Below, piece by piece: positions 1-8,088 of a DNA stretch of 64,000 nt. Position numbers and translations under genes: made by a program. The first letter of the stretch is position 1. Every line of letters starts with the position of its first letter. A model generated the notes under the pieces. It was not told where the DNA came from, searched no databases, and was given only the letters and a program-made list of their open reading frames with translations. Origin of the DNA: Bin55 sp963664665 (GTDB taxonomy: Bacteria; Pseudomonadota; Gammaproteobacteria; Pseudomonadales; Azotimanducaceae); contig CAXXMH010000004.1 in the NCBI GenBank assembly GCA_963664665.2, positions 620,001 through 684,000 on the forward strand, written 5' to 3'.

Positions 1-168
1 CTCGTGCTTGAGCACACTTTGCGGTAGGACAGCGCCTAGACTGCCTTGGCTGAGCGGATCCATCTATACAAGCCGTTAAATTCAGTTAGCGCTCAAAACG
101 TGACACTTGGAACCAGCAAATCACGTACCGTCAGAAGTGCCAATGTCAAAAGGAAGGTAGGAACGATA

Positions 169-1545
169 GTGGCTGAAGGATCTTCAGGTTTCGAACGTGT
201 ATTGCGTTCACGCGAAGTGTTGACGCTGTCGTTCGGCGCCATGATCGGGTGGAGTTGGATTCTGATGACCGGCTATTGGGTTAATCAAGCCGGTAGTGTC
301 GGTGTCTTGCTTGCGTTTCTCATCGGCGGAATTACGGTGCTCTTTATCGCACTGACTTACGCAGAGCTTGTAACCGCCATGCCGCGTGCGGGCGGCGAGC
401 ATGTATATACACACCACGCATTAGGCGCAACACCGTCTTTCGTTTGCACTTGGGCTTTGCTCATGGCGTATACGACAGTGTGCTTGTTTGAAGCCGTAGC
501 TCTACCCACGGCAGTCGCTTATCTCGTACCAGAAGTTCGATTCGGCGAACTGTGGACATTGGAGGATTTCACGGTTGATATCGGATTTGTCCTTATCGGC
601 GTAGTTGGTGCGATTGTCATGACCGTCATCAACATACTCGGGATCAGAATGGCCGCGTTCGTACAGACTGTCGTCACGATAGTAATTCTTCTATCAGGCG
701 TTGTGTTGTTTACGGGTGGGGCATTACACGGCGAACCCGCACACCTCCAACCGCTGTTTGGGCAAGGTCTATCAGGAATACTGAAGGTCCTGACCATGGT
801 CCCTGTGTTGTTGGTCGGTTTTGACGTGATACCACAAGCAGCGGAGGAACTAGCCGTACCACTGAAACGACTCGGATGGTTATTAGTGTTCTCCGTAATG
901 CTTGCGATTCTCTGGTATGGTGCGATTTCCTTCGCCGCTGCGACGTCATTGCCAGGACCCGAGTTGGCGAATACGAGCATGTCAAGCGGCGATGCAGCAG
1001 CAGCGCTTTGGGGTCATCCAGCCGCCGGCGCGATCTTGGTGATCGGCGGAATTGGCGGCATCCTTACTAGTTGGAACGCCTTCATCATAGGAGGCAGCCG
1101 GTTGATGTTCGCGTTGGCAAATTCCGGCTTTCTACCCCAAAAACTAGGCGAGCTGCATCCTCGGTATCACACGCCATGGCTAGCGATATTGATCATCGGG
1201 GTGCTGTCGTGCATTACGCCGCTCTTCGGTCGCTCAATCCTGGTTTGGTTTATCAATGCCGGCAGTTTCGGTACGGTACTAGCGTATATCTTCGTACCAA
1301 TCGCGTTTCTAGTATTACGAGTCAAAGAGCCCGAGCTCGTTAGACCCTATCGATTGAAGTACGGCAAGACCGTTGGTTCGATTGCGATTGTGCTAGGTGT
1401 CGGGTTGTTCGTCCTGTTCTTCCCTCCGTTTGATTCGGCACTCGATAAACCCGAGTGGGTGATCATCGGGATGTGGAGTTGTGTCGGTGTCGCGCTTTAC
1501 GCGATGTACGGACGTAAGATCGCGATTCAGGAAGGTAAGCGATAA
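169..1545 (+). CDS. APC-family amino acid/polyamine permease
   Basis: A 458-residue inner-membrane transporter made of about twelve hydrophobic segments. The first carries the GAMIGWSW motif (about residues 23-30), which corresponds to the glycine-rich unwound helix 1 of the APC superfamily, where the substrate amine and carboxylate bind. I chose GTG at 169 because AGGAAGG lies 11 bases upstream and the family signature then starts close to the N-terminus. The frame stays open back to a TTG at 46, but that extension is polar and unlike the family. The gene ends tail-to-tail with the nucleoside hydrolase, overlapping it by 19 bp. The substrate cannot be read from sequence; an amino acid or amine is the default for the family. 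Confidence 0.85.
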   Translation: MAEGSSGFERVLRSREVLTLSFGAMIGWSWILMTGYWVNQAGSVGVLLAFLIGGITVLFIALTYAELVTAMPRAGGEHVYTHHALGATPSFVCTWALLMAYTTVCLFEAVALPTAVAYLVPEVRFGELWTLEDFTVDIGFVLIGVVGAIVMTVINILGIRMAAFVQTVVTIVILLSGVVLFTGGALHGEPAHLQPLFGQGLSGILKVLTMVPVLLVGFDVIPQAAEELAVPLKRLGWLLVFSVMLAILWYGAISFAAATSLPGPELANTSMSSGDAAAALWGHPAAGAILVIGGIGGILTSWNAFIIGGSRLMFALANSGFLPQKLGELHPRYHTPWLAILIIGVLSCITPLFGRSILVWFINAGSFGTVLAYIFVPIAFLVLRVKEPELVRPYRLKYGKTVGSIAIVLGVGLFVLFFPPFDSALDKPEWVIIGMWSCVGVALYAMYGRKIAIQEGKR

Positions 1546-2447
1546 CTTCGCATCGAGCGGAAGAAGTCGTCCAAGATTGCGTCTTTGTTGAAGTTTTCCC
1601 AAATTGCGATGTGACGCGTGTTCGTCGGTCGCTCGACCCATGCTTTGTCGTCAAGAATTGGTGCCGGTATTTCGCGCCGCTCACCCCACGCTGGGTTCTT
1701 GACTACGGCAACCGCGACGACATCAAACAACGGTCGTTTCGGGAAGTTCATGTGCTCGAATAGCGAAATAGAGTAATCGCCGAAACAGGTGAAGTCACCG
1801 CCATGCCGCCCTTCGACCGGCTGTACCTGTGGTCCTAAGCCTGGCATGGTTTGCTTCACGAAATCTGTCTCGACTGCAACAGCTGCTGACCCAGTTGGTT
1901 GCACGTAGCGCACCGTCACCAATTCAAACTGAACGGAAGATTCAAGAACGCGATTGACTGCCGGAATGTCAGCGACGAGGTTGTATTCGCCTTCCGCAGG
2001 ATAGTTGCTTCCGAGCCAGACTACTCGGATTTTGTCCTCGATATCAGGTGCACGGTCAATTGCCAATGCGATGTTTGTGAGTTTGCCAATTGGAATCACT
2101 ACTAATGGTTGTGAACGCTCGCGCCGCGCCTCTGAGACGATGAAGTCGACAGCGTCCTTGCCATCAAAAGCATCGGCTTGCACGGATTCGCGAATGTCCT
2201 CGTAGTTCTGATCCGCGCCTTTGAAGAGCGGCACCTTATCAAACGCGTCGCACAGTTCCAATACACGTTTCGCTTCGTCGTATTGGCCTTGTATACCGTC
2301 GCCAAGTGGGGTGTTGTTAACTGTGACTCCTACTAGATCAAACGCATCGCTGTTAAACGTCGCGTACGCGATTGCATGTTGATCATCTAGTTCGTTGTTG
2401 GCATCGGAATCGACCAGAATAGGAATACGATCAGGCATGTGGGACAT
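1527..2447 (-). CDS. nucleoside hydrolase (IUNH family)
   Basis: This 306-residue protein belongs to the inosine-uridine preferring nucleoside hydrolase family, which cleaves the N-glycosidic bond of ribonucleosides. Near the N-terminus (about residues 11-27) it has the calcium-binding aspartate cluster in the variant form DSDANNELDDQHAIAY; classical members read DxDPGxDD. Length is normal for the family. It starts 75 bp after the PhyH gene on the same strand, so the two are probably co-transcribed. The 3' end overlaps the permease gene on the other strand. The altered aspartate loop suggests a subgroup whose substrate may not be a standard nucleoside. Confidence 0.85.
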   Translation of the reverse strand: MSHMPDRIPILVDSDANNELDDQHAIAYATFNSDAFDLVGVTVNNTPLGDGIQGQYDEAKRVLELCDAFDKVPLFKGADQNYEDIRESVQADAFDGKDAVDFIVSEARRERSQPLVVIPIGKLTNIALAIDRAPDIEDKIRVVWLGSNYPAEGEYNLVADIPAVNRVLESSVQFELVTVRYVQPTGSAAVAVETDFVKQTMPGLGPQVQPVEGRHGGDFTCFGDYSISLFEHMNFPKRPLFDVVAVAVVKNPAWGERREIPAPILDDKAWVERPTNTRHIAIWENFNKDAILDDFFRSMRSYRLPS

Positions 2448-2522
2448 CGAAGTTCATAAACACCCGCGATTCTAGTCTGCCGATATAGCGCGAAAAGAAG
2501 GAGTCAGGATGGTATCGAAGTG

Positions 2523-3449
2523 TCAATTCTCATAAGAAGGTTCGCATTCCAGGCGAGAAACCCAATAGTTTGCGTCAAAGGTGCTATCACCTAGTAAACG
2601 TCGAAAGAAATGTATGCGGTTGATGAACTCGATACGCCCCGTATCCATTTCGAACCATGGTTCTGGACGTGTCAAGATACTCTGAACGCTGTCGGGATCC
2701 TGGCGCTCGCGGACGAAGAAAATCGGTCTTTGAACCGCGTCGGCTTCACATAGATCCGAAGTATCCCAAAGTCGCACTTGCGGTACAGTCGGATTGAGTC
2801 GAAGCTTGTAGAGGTAGCGTGTGCGATTACTGTGATTGATACTTCCGCCATGCCAGATTCCGTGATGCATCAGGAACACGGTGCCTGCTGGACACACGAC
2901 ATGCTGCTGTCCTCTCACGTTTTGGTATCGGGCGATCGCCGCCTCATTGACGATCCGTAGGTGCGAACCGGGCAGATAACGCGTTCCGCCCATGTCCTCA
3001 GTGATCTCTTGTGGGTAGTAGAAAAGCTGGACATCGAACGCTTTGCGTACGTCGATGGTTGAGTCTTGATGCAAATGCTGGGCGTTTGCAGGGCGACCTG
3101 CGGCTTCAATAGTGCTAGCAGGTGGTAACACATGAACGAAATGGTGATCGAGCAGACTGTGGGGTCCAACCAAACTCTCGATCGCACCTCGTAATCGTGG
3201 CAAACGCATGATTTGACCAAGCGTTTCGTGTGGCGGAAACGCGTCGTTGATCTCGGTCCCAGCCGGCACTGCTGGCATTTTCGATCCTACGTCAGAATCA
3301 CGTGCACCGAATGTGCGATCCAATTCGGCAAGGAACTGTGCATTGAGCGACGGAGGTACGACTCCATCTAGTTGTACAAATCCCCGACTCGCGAAAATCG
3401 CCATGTCATGCGTCGTGAGCTTGATGGCAGTTTGAGCCTTCGTGGTCAA
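2523..3449 (-). CDS. phytanoyl-CoA dioxygenase-like Fe(II)/2-oxoglutarate oxygenase
   Basis: A 308-residue PhyH-family oxygenase. Iron ligands are visible as H127-Q-D129 and the distal H200 in the HHGIWHGGSIN segment. Arginines 209 and 211 (NRTRY) are in position to bind the 2-oxoglutarate carboxylate. The strand with YLPGSH at about 158-163 is the usual family core. Enzymes of this family hydroxylate diverse small molecules, so the substrate is not predictable. It is the promoter-proximal gene of a likely pair with the nucleoside hydrolase. It is one of five PhyH-type genes in the window, and they are divergent enough to be distinct subfamilies rather than recent duplicates. Confidence 0.88.
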   Translation of the reverse strand: MTTKAQTAIKLTTHDMAIFASRGFVQLDGVVPPSLNAQFLAELDRTFGARDSDVGSKMPAVPAGTEINDAFPPHETLGQIMRLPRLRGAIESLVGPHSLLDHHFVHVLPPASTIEAAGRPANAQHLHQDSTIDVRKAFDVQLFYYPQEITEDMGGTRYLPGSHLRIVNEAAIARYQNVRGQQHVVCPAGTVFLMHHGIWHGGSINHSNRTRYLYKLRLNPTVPQVRLWDTSDLCEADAVQRPIFFVRERQDPDSVQSILTRPEPWFEMDTGRIEFINRIHFFRRLLGDSTFDANYWVSRLECEPSYEN

Positions 3450-3566
3450 GGATTTACTACGCGGAGGGGGTGGAATCAGCAGGTGAGTTTACACAGTTGA
3501 AACCTGGTCATGGCTGAAACAACTCGATGATTGACTCAGTTGTTGAATGAAGTTGAATCGAGCAAG

Positions 3567-3854
3567 CTACTGTTCCGACATCGGCACAAGCTTCTCGAAA
3601 AAGAACTCGTACTTGAAATACCCGGTTCTAAATTCATCGCCGGATTGATGGTTGATGAGTGGCGATGCCTGAATTAACCGCCATCCATCCTGAAGCGCTG
3701 CCAATCCGGTTTTGTACGGCGGTTCTTCATCGCCACCTGCCTGGTGTCGAACAGTACCCGTTCCGTCGTATCGAGCCCATGCTGCAACGGGAGAGTCCAA
3801 TGCTGAATTCGCGAGGTAGAGGACTAATACTTGTTGTCGAACCGAAGTGGTCAA
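3567..3854 (-). CDS. small conserved hypothetical protein (95 aa)
   Basis: No named domain is recognised. The protein starts at a TTG with GGA seven bases upstream. It contains the segments YLANSALDSPVAAWARYDGTG, read as two parts (YLANSALDSP, then VAAWARYDGTG), a central DGWRLIQ and a C-terminal YEFFFEKL. This resembles, from memory, a family of about 90-100 residue uncharacterised proteins in marine gammaproteobacteria with a DGWR(L/V)(I/L)Q core followed by a tyrosine-rich strand. There is no signal peptide or membrane segment, so it is probably cytosolic. It is transcribed divergently from the alcohol dehydrogenase at 4013. Function unknown. Confidence 0.6.
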   Translation of the reverse strand: MTTSVRQQVLVLYLANSALDSPVAAWARYDGTGTVRHQAGGDEEPPYKTGLAALQDGWRLIQASPLINHQSGDEFRTGYFKYEFFFEKLVPMSEQ

Positions 3855-4012
3855 TGCAGTTCCGTAACGCAGAACAATGCGAATTCAAACACAACAGTGC
3901 TGGAAAAGATCTGATTGACTCGCTATACTCGTAGAAGACTGGCTACCCACAATCTGCGTGCGGATGGTGCGCTCTTGTGTGGAAAACCTCAAGGAATTTA
4001 GGAACTGCATCC

Positions 4013-4951
4013 ATGAAGTACAAAAACATCCGTTACTCTCAAGGCGGCGGCGCTCAGCTCGTCGAATTGGAAATCGACGATCCAGGTCCAGGTCAGGTGC
4101 AAGTTGAAAACACCGCGTGTGGCATTTGCTCTTGGGACTTACAGGCATTCCGAGCCGGAGCTAGTGCAGGTGCTCCCCCAGGTCATGAAGGTGTGGGTTA
4201 CGTGACGAAGTTAGGTCCTGGGGTAACGGATGTCGAGATTGGACAACGAGTAGCGGGAGGCGGCTTCGGTCGCTTTCGCAATGCGCCAGCTCGAAGTCTC
4301 TACAAGATACCTGACTCGAATTTAGCTGATCAACATTGGGTGGTTGAACCTGCTTCATGCGTCGTAACTGGCATTGACTGTTGCCGGATTAAGGTGGGCG
4401 AACGTCTCGCGCTAGTAGGTTGCGGCTTTATGGGATTAATGATGGTCCAAGGGCTACAGGGGATGGGACTGGATCAACTCATTGCACTTGACGTTGATGA
4501 TCGACGTTTAGAACTCGCTAAGGAGTTTGGTGCAACCGAAGCACACAATGTAACTTCCGATGGATTCGATGAGGTCAAACGGGATCTGCAGGGACGAGGG
4601 ATTGACGTTGTCGTCGATACGAGTGGTGCTCAGTCAGGCCTCGATCTTGCCACTGAGATCGTCAGACGGGCGGGATTAATCAATCTCTTCGGTTGGATCA
4701 AGGGTGCGGAAGCCACATTCAACCCGACGACTTGGCACGGTAAGGCTATTTCGGTGGTGAACTCTTCACCTGCTGCACAGCTTCGCGATCCATTTCCACC
4801 CGCCATCCGACTCATTCAGAACGGTGTGATCGATTTGAGACCGTTGGTAACGCACGTCGTACCGATTGAGGAGTTTCCGTCGTTCATGAATGAGGCGACG
4901 TCCGGTCACGTTAATGATTACATAAAAGGAGTAATCACAACAGGAGCCTAA
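4013..4951 (+). CDS. zinc-type alcohol dehydrogenase-like (MDR) oxidoreductase
   Basis: A 312-residue medium-chain dehydrogenase/reductase. The catalytic-zinc region is present as CGICSWD (about residues 33-39) and GHEGVGYV (about 57-64). The nucleotide-binding segment is VGCGFMGLMMVQ, followed by an acidic DVDDR after the second strand, which favours NAD(H). The family's structural-zinc lobe appears to be shortened, and the protein is shorter than the usual 340-380 residues. I chose ATG 4013 over the upstream GTG at 3977 because AGGAA precedes it at good spacing. Likely role: oxidation of an alcohol or polyol, perhaps a sugar, in the catabolic cluster around it. Confidence 0.82.
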   Translation: MKYKNIRYSQGGGAQLVELEIDDPGPGQVQVENTACGICSWDLQAFRAGASAGAPPGHEGVGYVTKLGPGVTDVEIGQRVAGGGFGRFRNAPARSLYKIPDSNLADQHWVVEPASCVVTGIDCCRIKVGERLALVGCGFMGLMMVQGLQGMGLDQLIALDVDDRRLELAKEFGATEAHNVTSDGFDEVKRDLQGRGIDVVVDTSGAQSGLDLATEIVRRAGLINLFGWIKGAEATFNPTTWHGKAISVVNSSPAAQLRDPFPPAIRLIQNGVIDLRPLVTHVVPIEEFPSFMNEATSGHVNDYIKGVITTGA

Positions 4952-5109
4952 AAACGGGAGCGCGGCATCGCGATGAATTTCAGATCCAATGACGGGGTGG
5001 GCTCGTATTGAAGTAGCTCGTTCGTTGTTCGCTTGCCACCTTGGCTAGGTGAGCAAACCGATCGCTCAGCGACTGTGGAAATCCGGTCCGAGCGATATCA
5101 CTTGATAAA

Positions 5110-6345
5110 TTAGTCAGACGCAGAAGATTCTGGTTCGACACAAACTCCCTCAGACAGTAATTGCTCGATTGTTGAGGCATCGTAACCAAGCCCATTAAGT
5201 ACGTCCCGCGAGTGTTCGCCTAATCGCGGTGCAAGTTCCATAGGCTTGTGAGGCACGCCACTCACCTGAACGGGATGGTTTACCACGAGCGGTACACCAA
5301 CCTCCGAGTTTGTTGGTTTCGTGACCATCCTATTGAGCAGGATTTGTTGATCCGTCGGGGTCTCCTCCACGATTCCGATCCGATTAATCGGCACGTCGAA
5401 ATCCTCGAAAATCTCAAGCCATTCGTCCGAAGTCTTCGATGCGATGATTTCTTGGATACGGCCGCCAACTTCGTCACGATGTTGATACATGGCTCCCGGA
5501 GTCCTGAAACGTTCATCCACGAGCAGGTCGGTAGCTTCCATGGCGGTGAATACGAGGTTCATCAATTCCTCGTTCCGTACCATGTTGAACTGCAGCCAAC
5601 GTCCGTCTCTAGCCTGATAGACTCGAAATGAGAATACAGGTCGCTCCGTACCTTCTCGATACTTCTGTGTATCGGCGCCTGCCATCACGCCTTGTGCCGT
5701 GGCCGAGTTCGACCAAAGCCCGTTGGCCAGTAATGAAGTCTGCACAAATGAACCATCGCCCGTGCGTTCGCGTTTCAGGAGTGCAGTCACGATACCTGCG
5801 TAGATCGACACCGCAGTAGGATGGTCTCCCATACCAGGTAGACCTTGAGTTGGTGTTGTGCCTGGTTCACGCATTAGGTCCATTAGACCGCTGCGTGCCC
5901 AGTATGCCAATTGATCAAATCCCTTGCGGTTCCGTTCTGCACCAAGTTCGCCATACGCAGTCAGCGATGCGTAAATCAGATTTGGATTTGACGGTTTGAC
6001 GTCTTCATAGTTGAGTTTGAAGCCTTCGCGACTGGGGTAGGGCATATTGGTGATGAATACGTCGCACTGCGCAATGAGTTCGTGCATGACCTTCAATCCG
6101 CGGGGATCTTTCAAATCCAAGGCGATGCTGCGTTTGTTACGACCGTCCATTTGCCACATGTAGTTCTCACCACCTGGATCGGTATCCGGCATGGTGGAGG
6201 TCCATCGCAACATGTCGCCTCGACGAGGCTCTTCGATTTTGATCACATCCGCGCCGAAATCAGCCATCATCATGGCCGCGGCGGGTCCTGCAATAACCGT
6301 TGCGGCATCGATGACTTTCAATCCCTGAAAGAGGTATTGGTCCAT
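5110..6345 (-). CDS. CaiB/BaiF family CoA-transferase
   Basis: This 411-residue class III CoA-transferase moves CoA between an acyl-CoA and a free carboxylic acid. Diagnostic segments are GLKVIDAATVIAGPAAA at the N-terminus, DFGADVIKIEEPRRGD (about residues 29-44), RNKRSIALDLKDPRG (about 69-83) and a GLPGMGDHPTAV region that precedes the second domain. Length is normal. It is transcribed away from the Rieske oxygenase, with 126 bp between the start codons that must hold both promoters. It probably activates a carboxylic acid produced by the neighbouring oxygenases. Confidence 0.9.
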   Translation of the reverse strand: MDQYLFQGLKVIDAATVIAGPAAAMMMADFGADVIKIEEPRRGDMLRWTSTMPDTDPGGENYMWQMDGRNKRSIALDLKDPRGLKVMHELIAQCDVFITNMPYPSREGFKLNYEDVKPSNPNLIYASLTAYGELGAERNRKGFDQLAYWARSGLMDLMREPGTTPTQGLPGMGDHPTAVSIYAGIVTALLKRERTGDGSFVQTSLLANGLWSNSATAQGVMAGADTQKYREGTERPVFSFRVYQARDGRWLQFNMVRNEELMNLVFTAMEATDLLVDERFRTPGAMYQHRDEVGGRIQEIIASKTSDEWLEIFEDFDVPINRIGIVEETPTDQQILLNRMVTKPTNSEVGVPLVVNHPVQVSGVPHKPMELAPRLGEHSRDVLNGLGYDASTIEQLLSEGVCVEPESSASD

Positions 6346-6471
6346 AGAGTGTAGGTTGGTGTGGGTGGCGAAGCGAGGTTGCGAATGTTATTAGGTACTC
6401 ATAGTCTTCAGATTTGAAAATAGCATTTCCTAATGCGTAGACTTTGCTCACTTTTCACGGGCTAACGTCAC

Positions 6472-7662
6472 ATGCTTCAGGAAGAAAGACTCCGCGTTCT
6501 GCGGATCTTGAAAGAAGGCATCGAAAACGGGACCACGCACTTTGCAGACGGTATCGCACAAAGTCCCGTTGACGACTTCACATCGCAGGAGTTGCTGCAA
6601 CAAGAACAGCAGGTTTTCTTCAAGGATACGCCGCTGTTCGTTGGACTCTCCTCCGATATTCCAAAAACTGGCAATTACAAAGTCGAGACGATTAACGACG
6701 CCTCCCTCCTTTTCGTGCGTGATCCGAATGGTAGGTTTAGGGCGTTCGCGAATGTCTGTCGTCACAGAGGCGCGCAAGTAGTTCCTGACGGAAAGGGCCG
6801 CGCGAGACAATTCAGCTGCCCATTTCATGCGTGGACATACAACACGGAAGGGCAGTTAATCGCGGTTAATCGTGAGCGCAACTTCGGTCCCGTTTGCAAG
6901 GAAGAGTTTCCGCTAGTGGAGCTCCCTACAGCAGAGAAATATGGGATGCTTTGGTGCAAGCCTAGGCCAGGCGGAACCGTAGATGTCGACGATTGTCTAG
7001 GTGGGTTAGGCGAGGAAATGGCATCTTGGGGGTTCGACAAGATGACCCATTCGTCTGACCAAGTGATCGATGCCGAGACGAACTGGAAACTTGCGATCGA
7101 TACTTTCGGCGAGAACTATCACTTTGACGTTCTACATCGCAATACATTGGCGCCTGCGATTAAGGGAAACCTTCAAACCCACGACGTGTACGGCATGAAC
7201 TACAGAATGGTCTTTGCGAACCAACAGTGGGAGCAAGTTGTCGCGGAGATTCCCAACGAAGAAGATTGGCCGTTCTTCGCCTTGACCTTGGTCGTTTACT
7301 TCATCTATCCGAATACGATCTTGCTAGTGGATCAGGCAGGATGTGACGTTCTGCGGATGCATCCGGTCGGTGATTCGGCGAGCAAGTCCCACACCTTCCA
7401 TAGTTGGTATTTATCCCCACAATTCATCGCGGCTCACGAAGAGCACGGCGTCAAGGTGAATCAGGAAGAAAAGTTCCACGGTTTCAATTCGATTATTCAA
7501 AAGGAAGACTATCGCGTCGCGGAATCCACACAACGGAGCGCGAACAGCGCCGCGGTCTCACACGTGTTGTTTGGTCGAAATGAACCCGCCTTGCATCACT
7601 ACCACAACGTGCATCGCCGTGGACTAAATCGACCTGAGCTCGAGCTGATCGCAACGGGATAG
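6472..7662 (+). CDS. Rieske non-haem iron aromatic-ring-hydroxylating oxygenase, alpha subunit
   Basis: A 396-residue terminal oxygenase. The Rieske [2Fe-2S] centre is C96-R-H98 and C116-P-F-H119. The mononuclear iron site lies in GENYHFDVLH (H217, H222), with the third carboxylate expected in the C-terminal half. Such enzymes catalyse dioxygenation, monooxygenation or O/N-demethylation using electrons from a separate reductase. No reductase, ferredoxin or beta subunit gene lies nearby, so it must borrow electrons from elsewhere and is probably an alpha-only type. Divergent from the CaiB gene, with which it may share a pathway. Confidence 0.9.
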   Translation: MLQEERLRVLRILKEGIENGTTHFADGIAQSPVDDFTSQELLQQEQQVFFKDTPLFVGLSSDIPKTGNYKVETINDASLLFVRDPNGRFRAFANVCRHRGAQVVPDGKGRARQFSCPFHAWTYNTEGQLIAVNRERNFGPVCKEEFPLVELPTAEKYGMLWCKPRPGGTVDVDDCLGGLGEEMASWGFDKMTHSSDQVIDAETNWKLAIDTFGENYHFDVLHRNTLAPAIKGNLQTHDVYGMNYRMVFANQQWEQVVAEIPNEEDWPFFALTLVVYFIYPNTILLVDQAGCDVLRMHPVGDSASKSHTFHSWYLSPQFIAAHEEHGVKVNQEEKFHGFNSIIQKEDYRVAESTQRSANSAAVSHVLFGRNEPALHHYHNVHRRGLNRPELELIATG

Positions 7663-8088
7663 TCTGACCGCTCGGCCCTAACGGCGAGGGCTGTATTGGG
7701 GTCGTACTTCGTGTTGTGCCCCATGCTCGAAATCTACCCAATCTGTAAGAGTAGAATTTCCGGTTCTTTGCACGATTCCGTGTTTGACAAAGTTGATTCT
7801 GCTAGGAGTGAGTGTTGTCTCCATTCATCAGCAAGATCGACGGTTTGTTAACGTCGCTTTGTGTGTGCCTATTGGCACCGGTTGAATCGAACAAGCAAAT
7901 GTAGTTTGCACGTTCATTCAACCAAGGATTTACGCAGCTAAATCATCTGCAATCAGCCGCATCTTGTAGATTGCGGCGGACATTTGATCGCACACTTCCA
8001 CAAGACGTCAACACGCCTGTCACTTTAGTAAAGGTATTTCAATCCTTCGCTCACCGGGCTCCTGACGTCGTGTTCAAGGAGGAAAGAC
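7663..8088. other. 426-bp gene-free region ahead of the glucan locus
   Basis: No coding sequence is supported here. The segment is the 5' region of the GH16-TonB locus and contains a strong inverted repeat (7880-7923, listed separately). I see no convincing -35/-10 pair. An AAGGAGGA ribosome-binding site lies at the right edge, just before the TTG start at 8089. Confidence 0.5.
7880..7923. promoter_or_regulatory. 44-bp near-perfect inverted repeat upstream of GH16 gene
   Basis: The outer arms GGTTGAAT/ATTCAACC pair perfectly, then GAAC/GTTC after a one-base bulge, then GCAAA/TTTGC around a five-base loop (TGTAG). As RNA this folds into a long interrupted hairpin; as DNA it could be a regulator site. 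It lies about 165 bp before the GH16 start codon and about 220 bp after the Rieske gene. No T-run follows, so a simple terminator is unlikely. Confidence 0.55.

Noticed and set aside
46..168. Upstream extension of the permease frame to a TTG at 46.
   Set aside because: The added 41 residues are polar and unlike the family, and GTG 169 has a good ribosome site.
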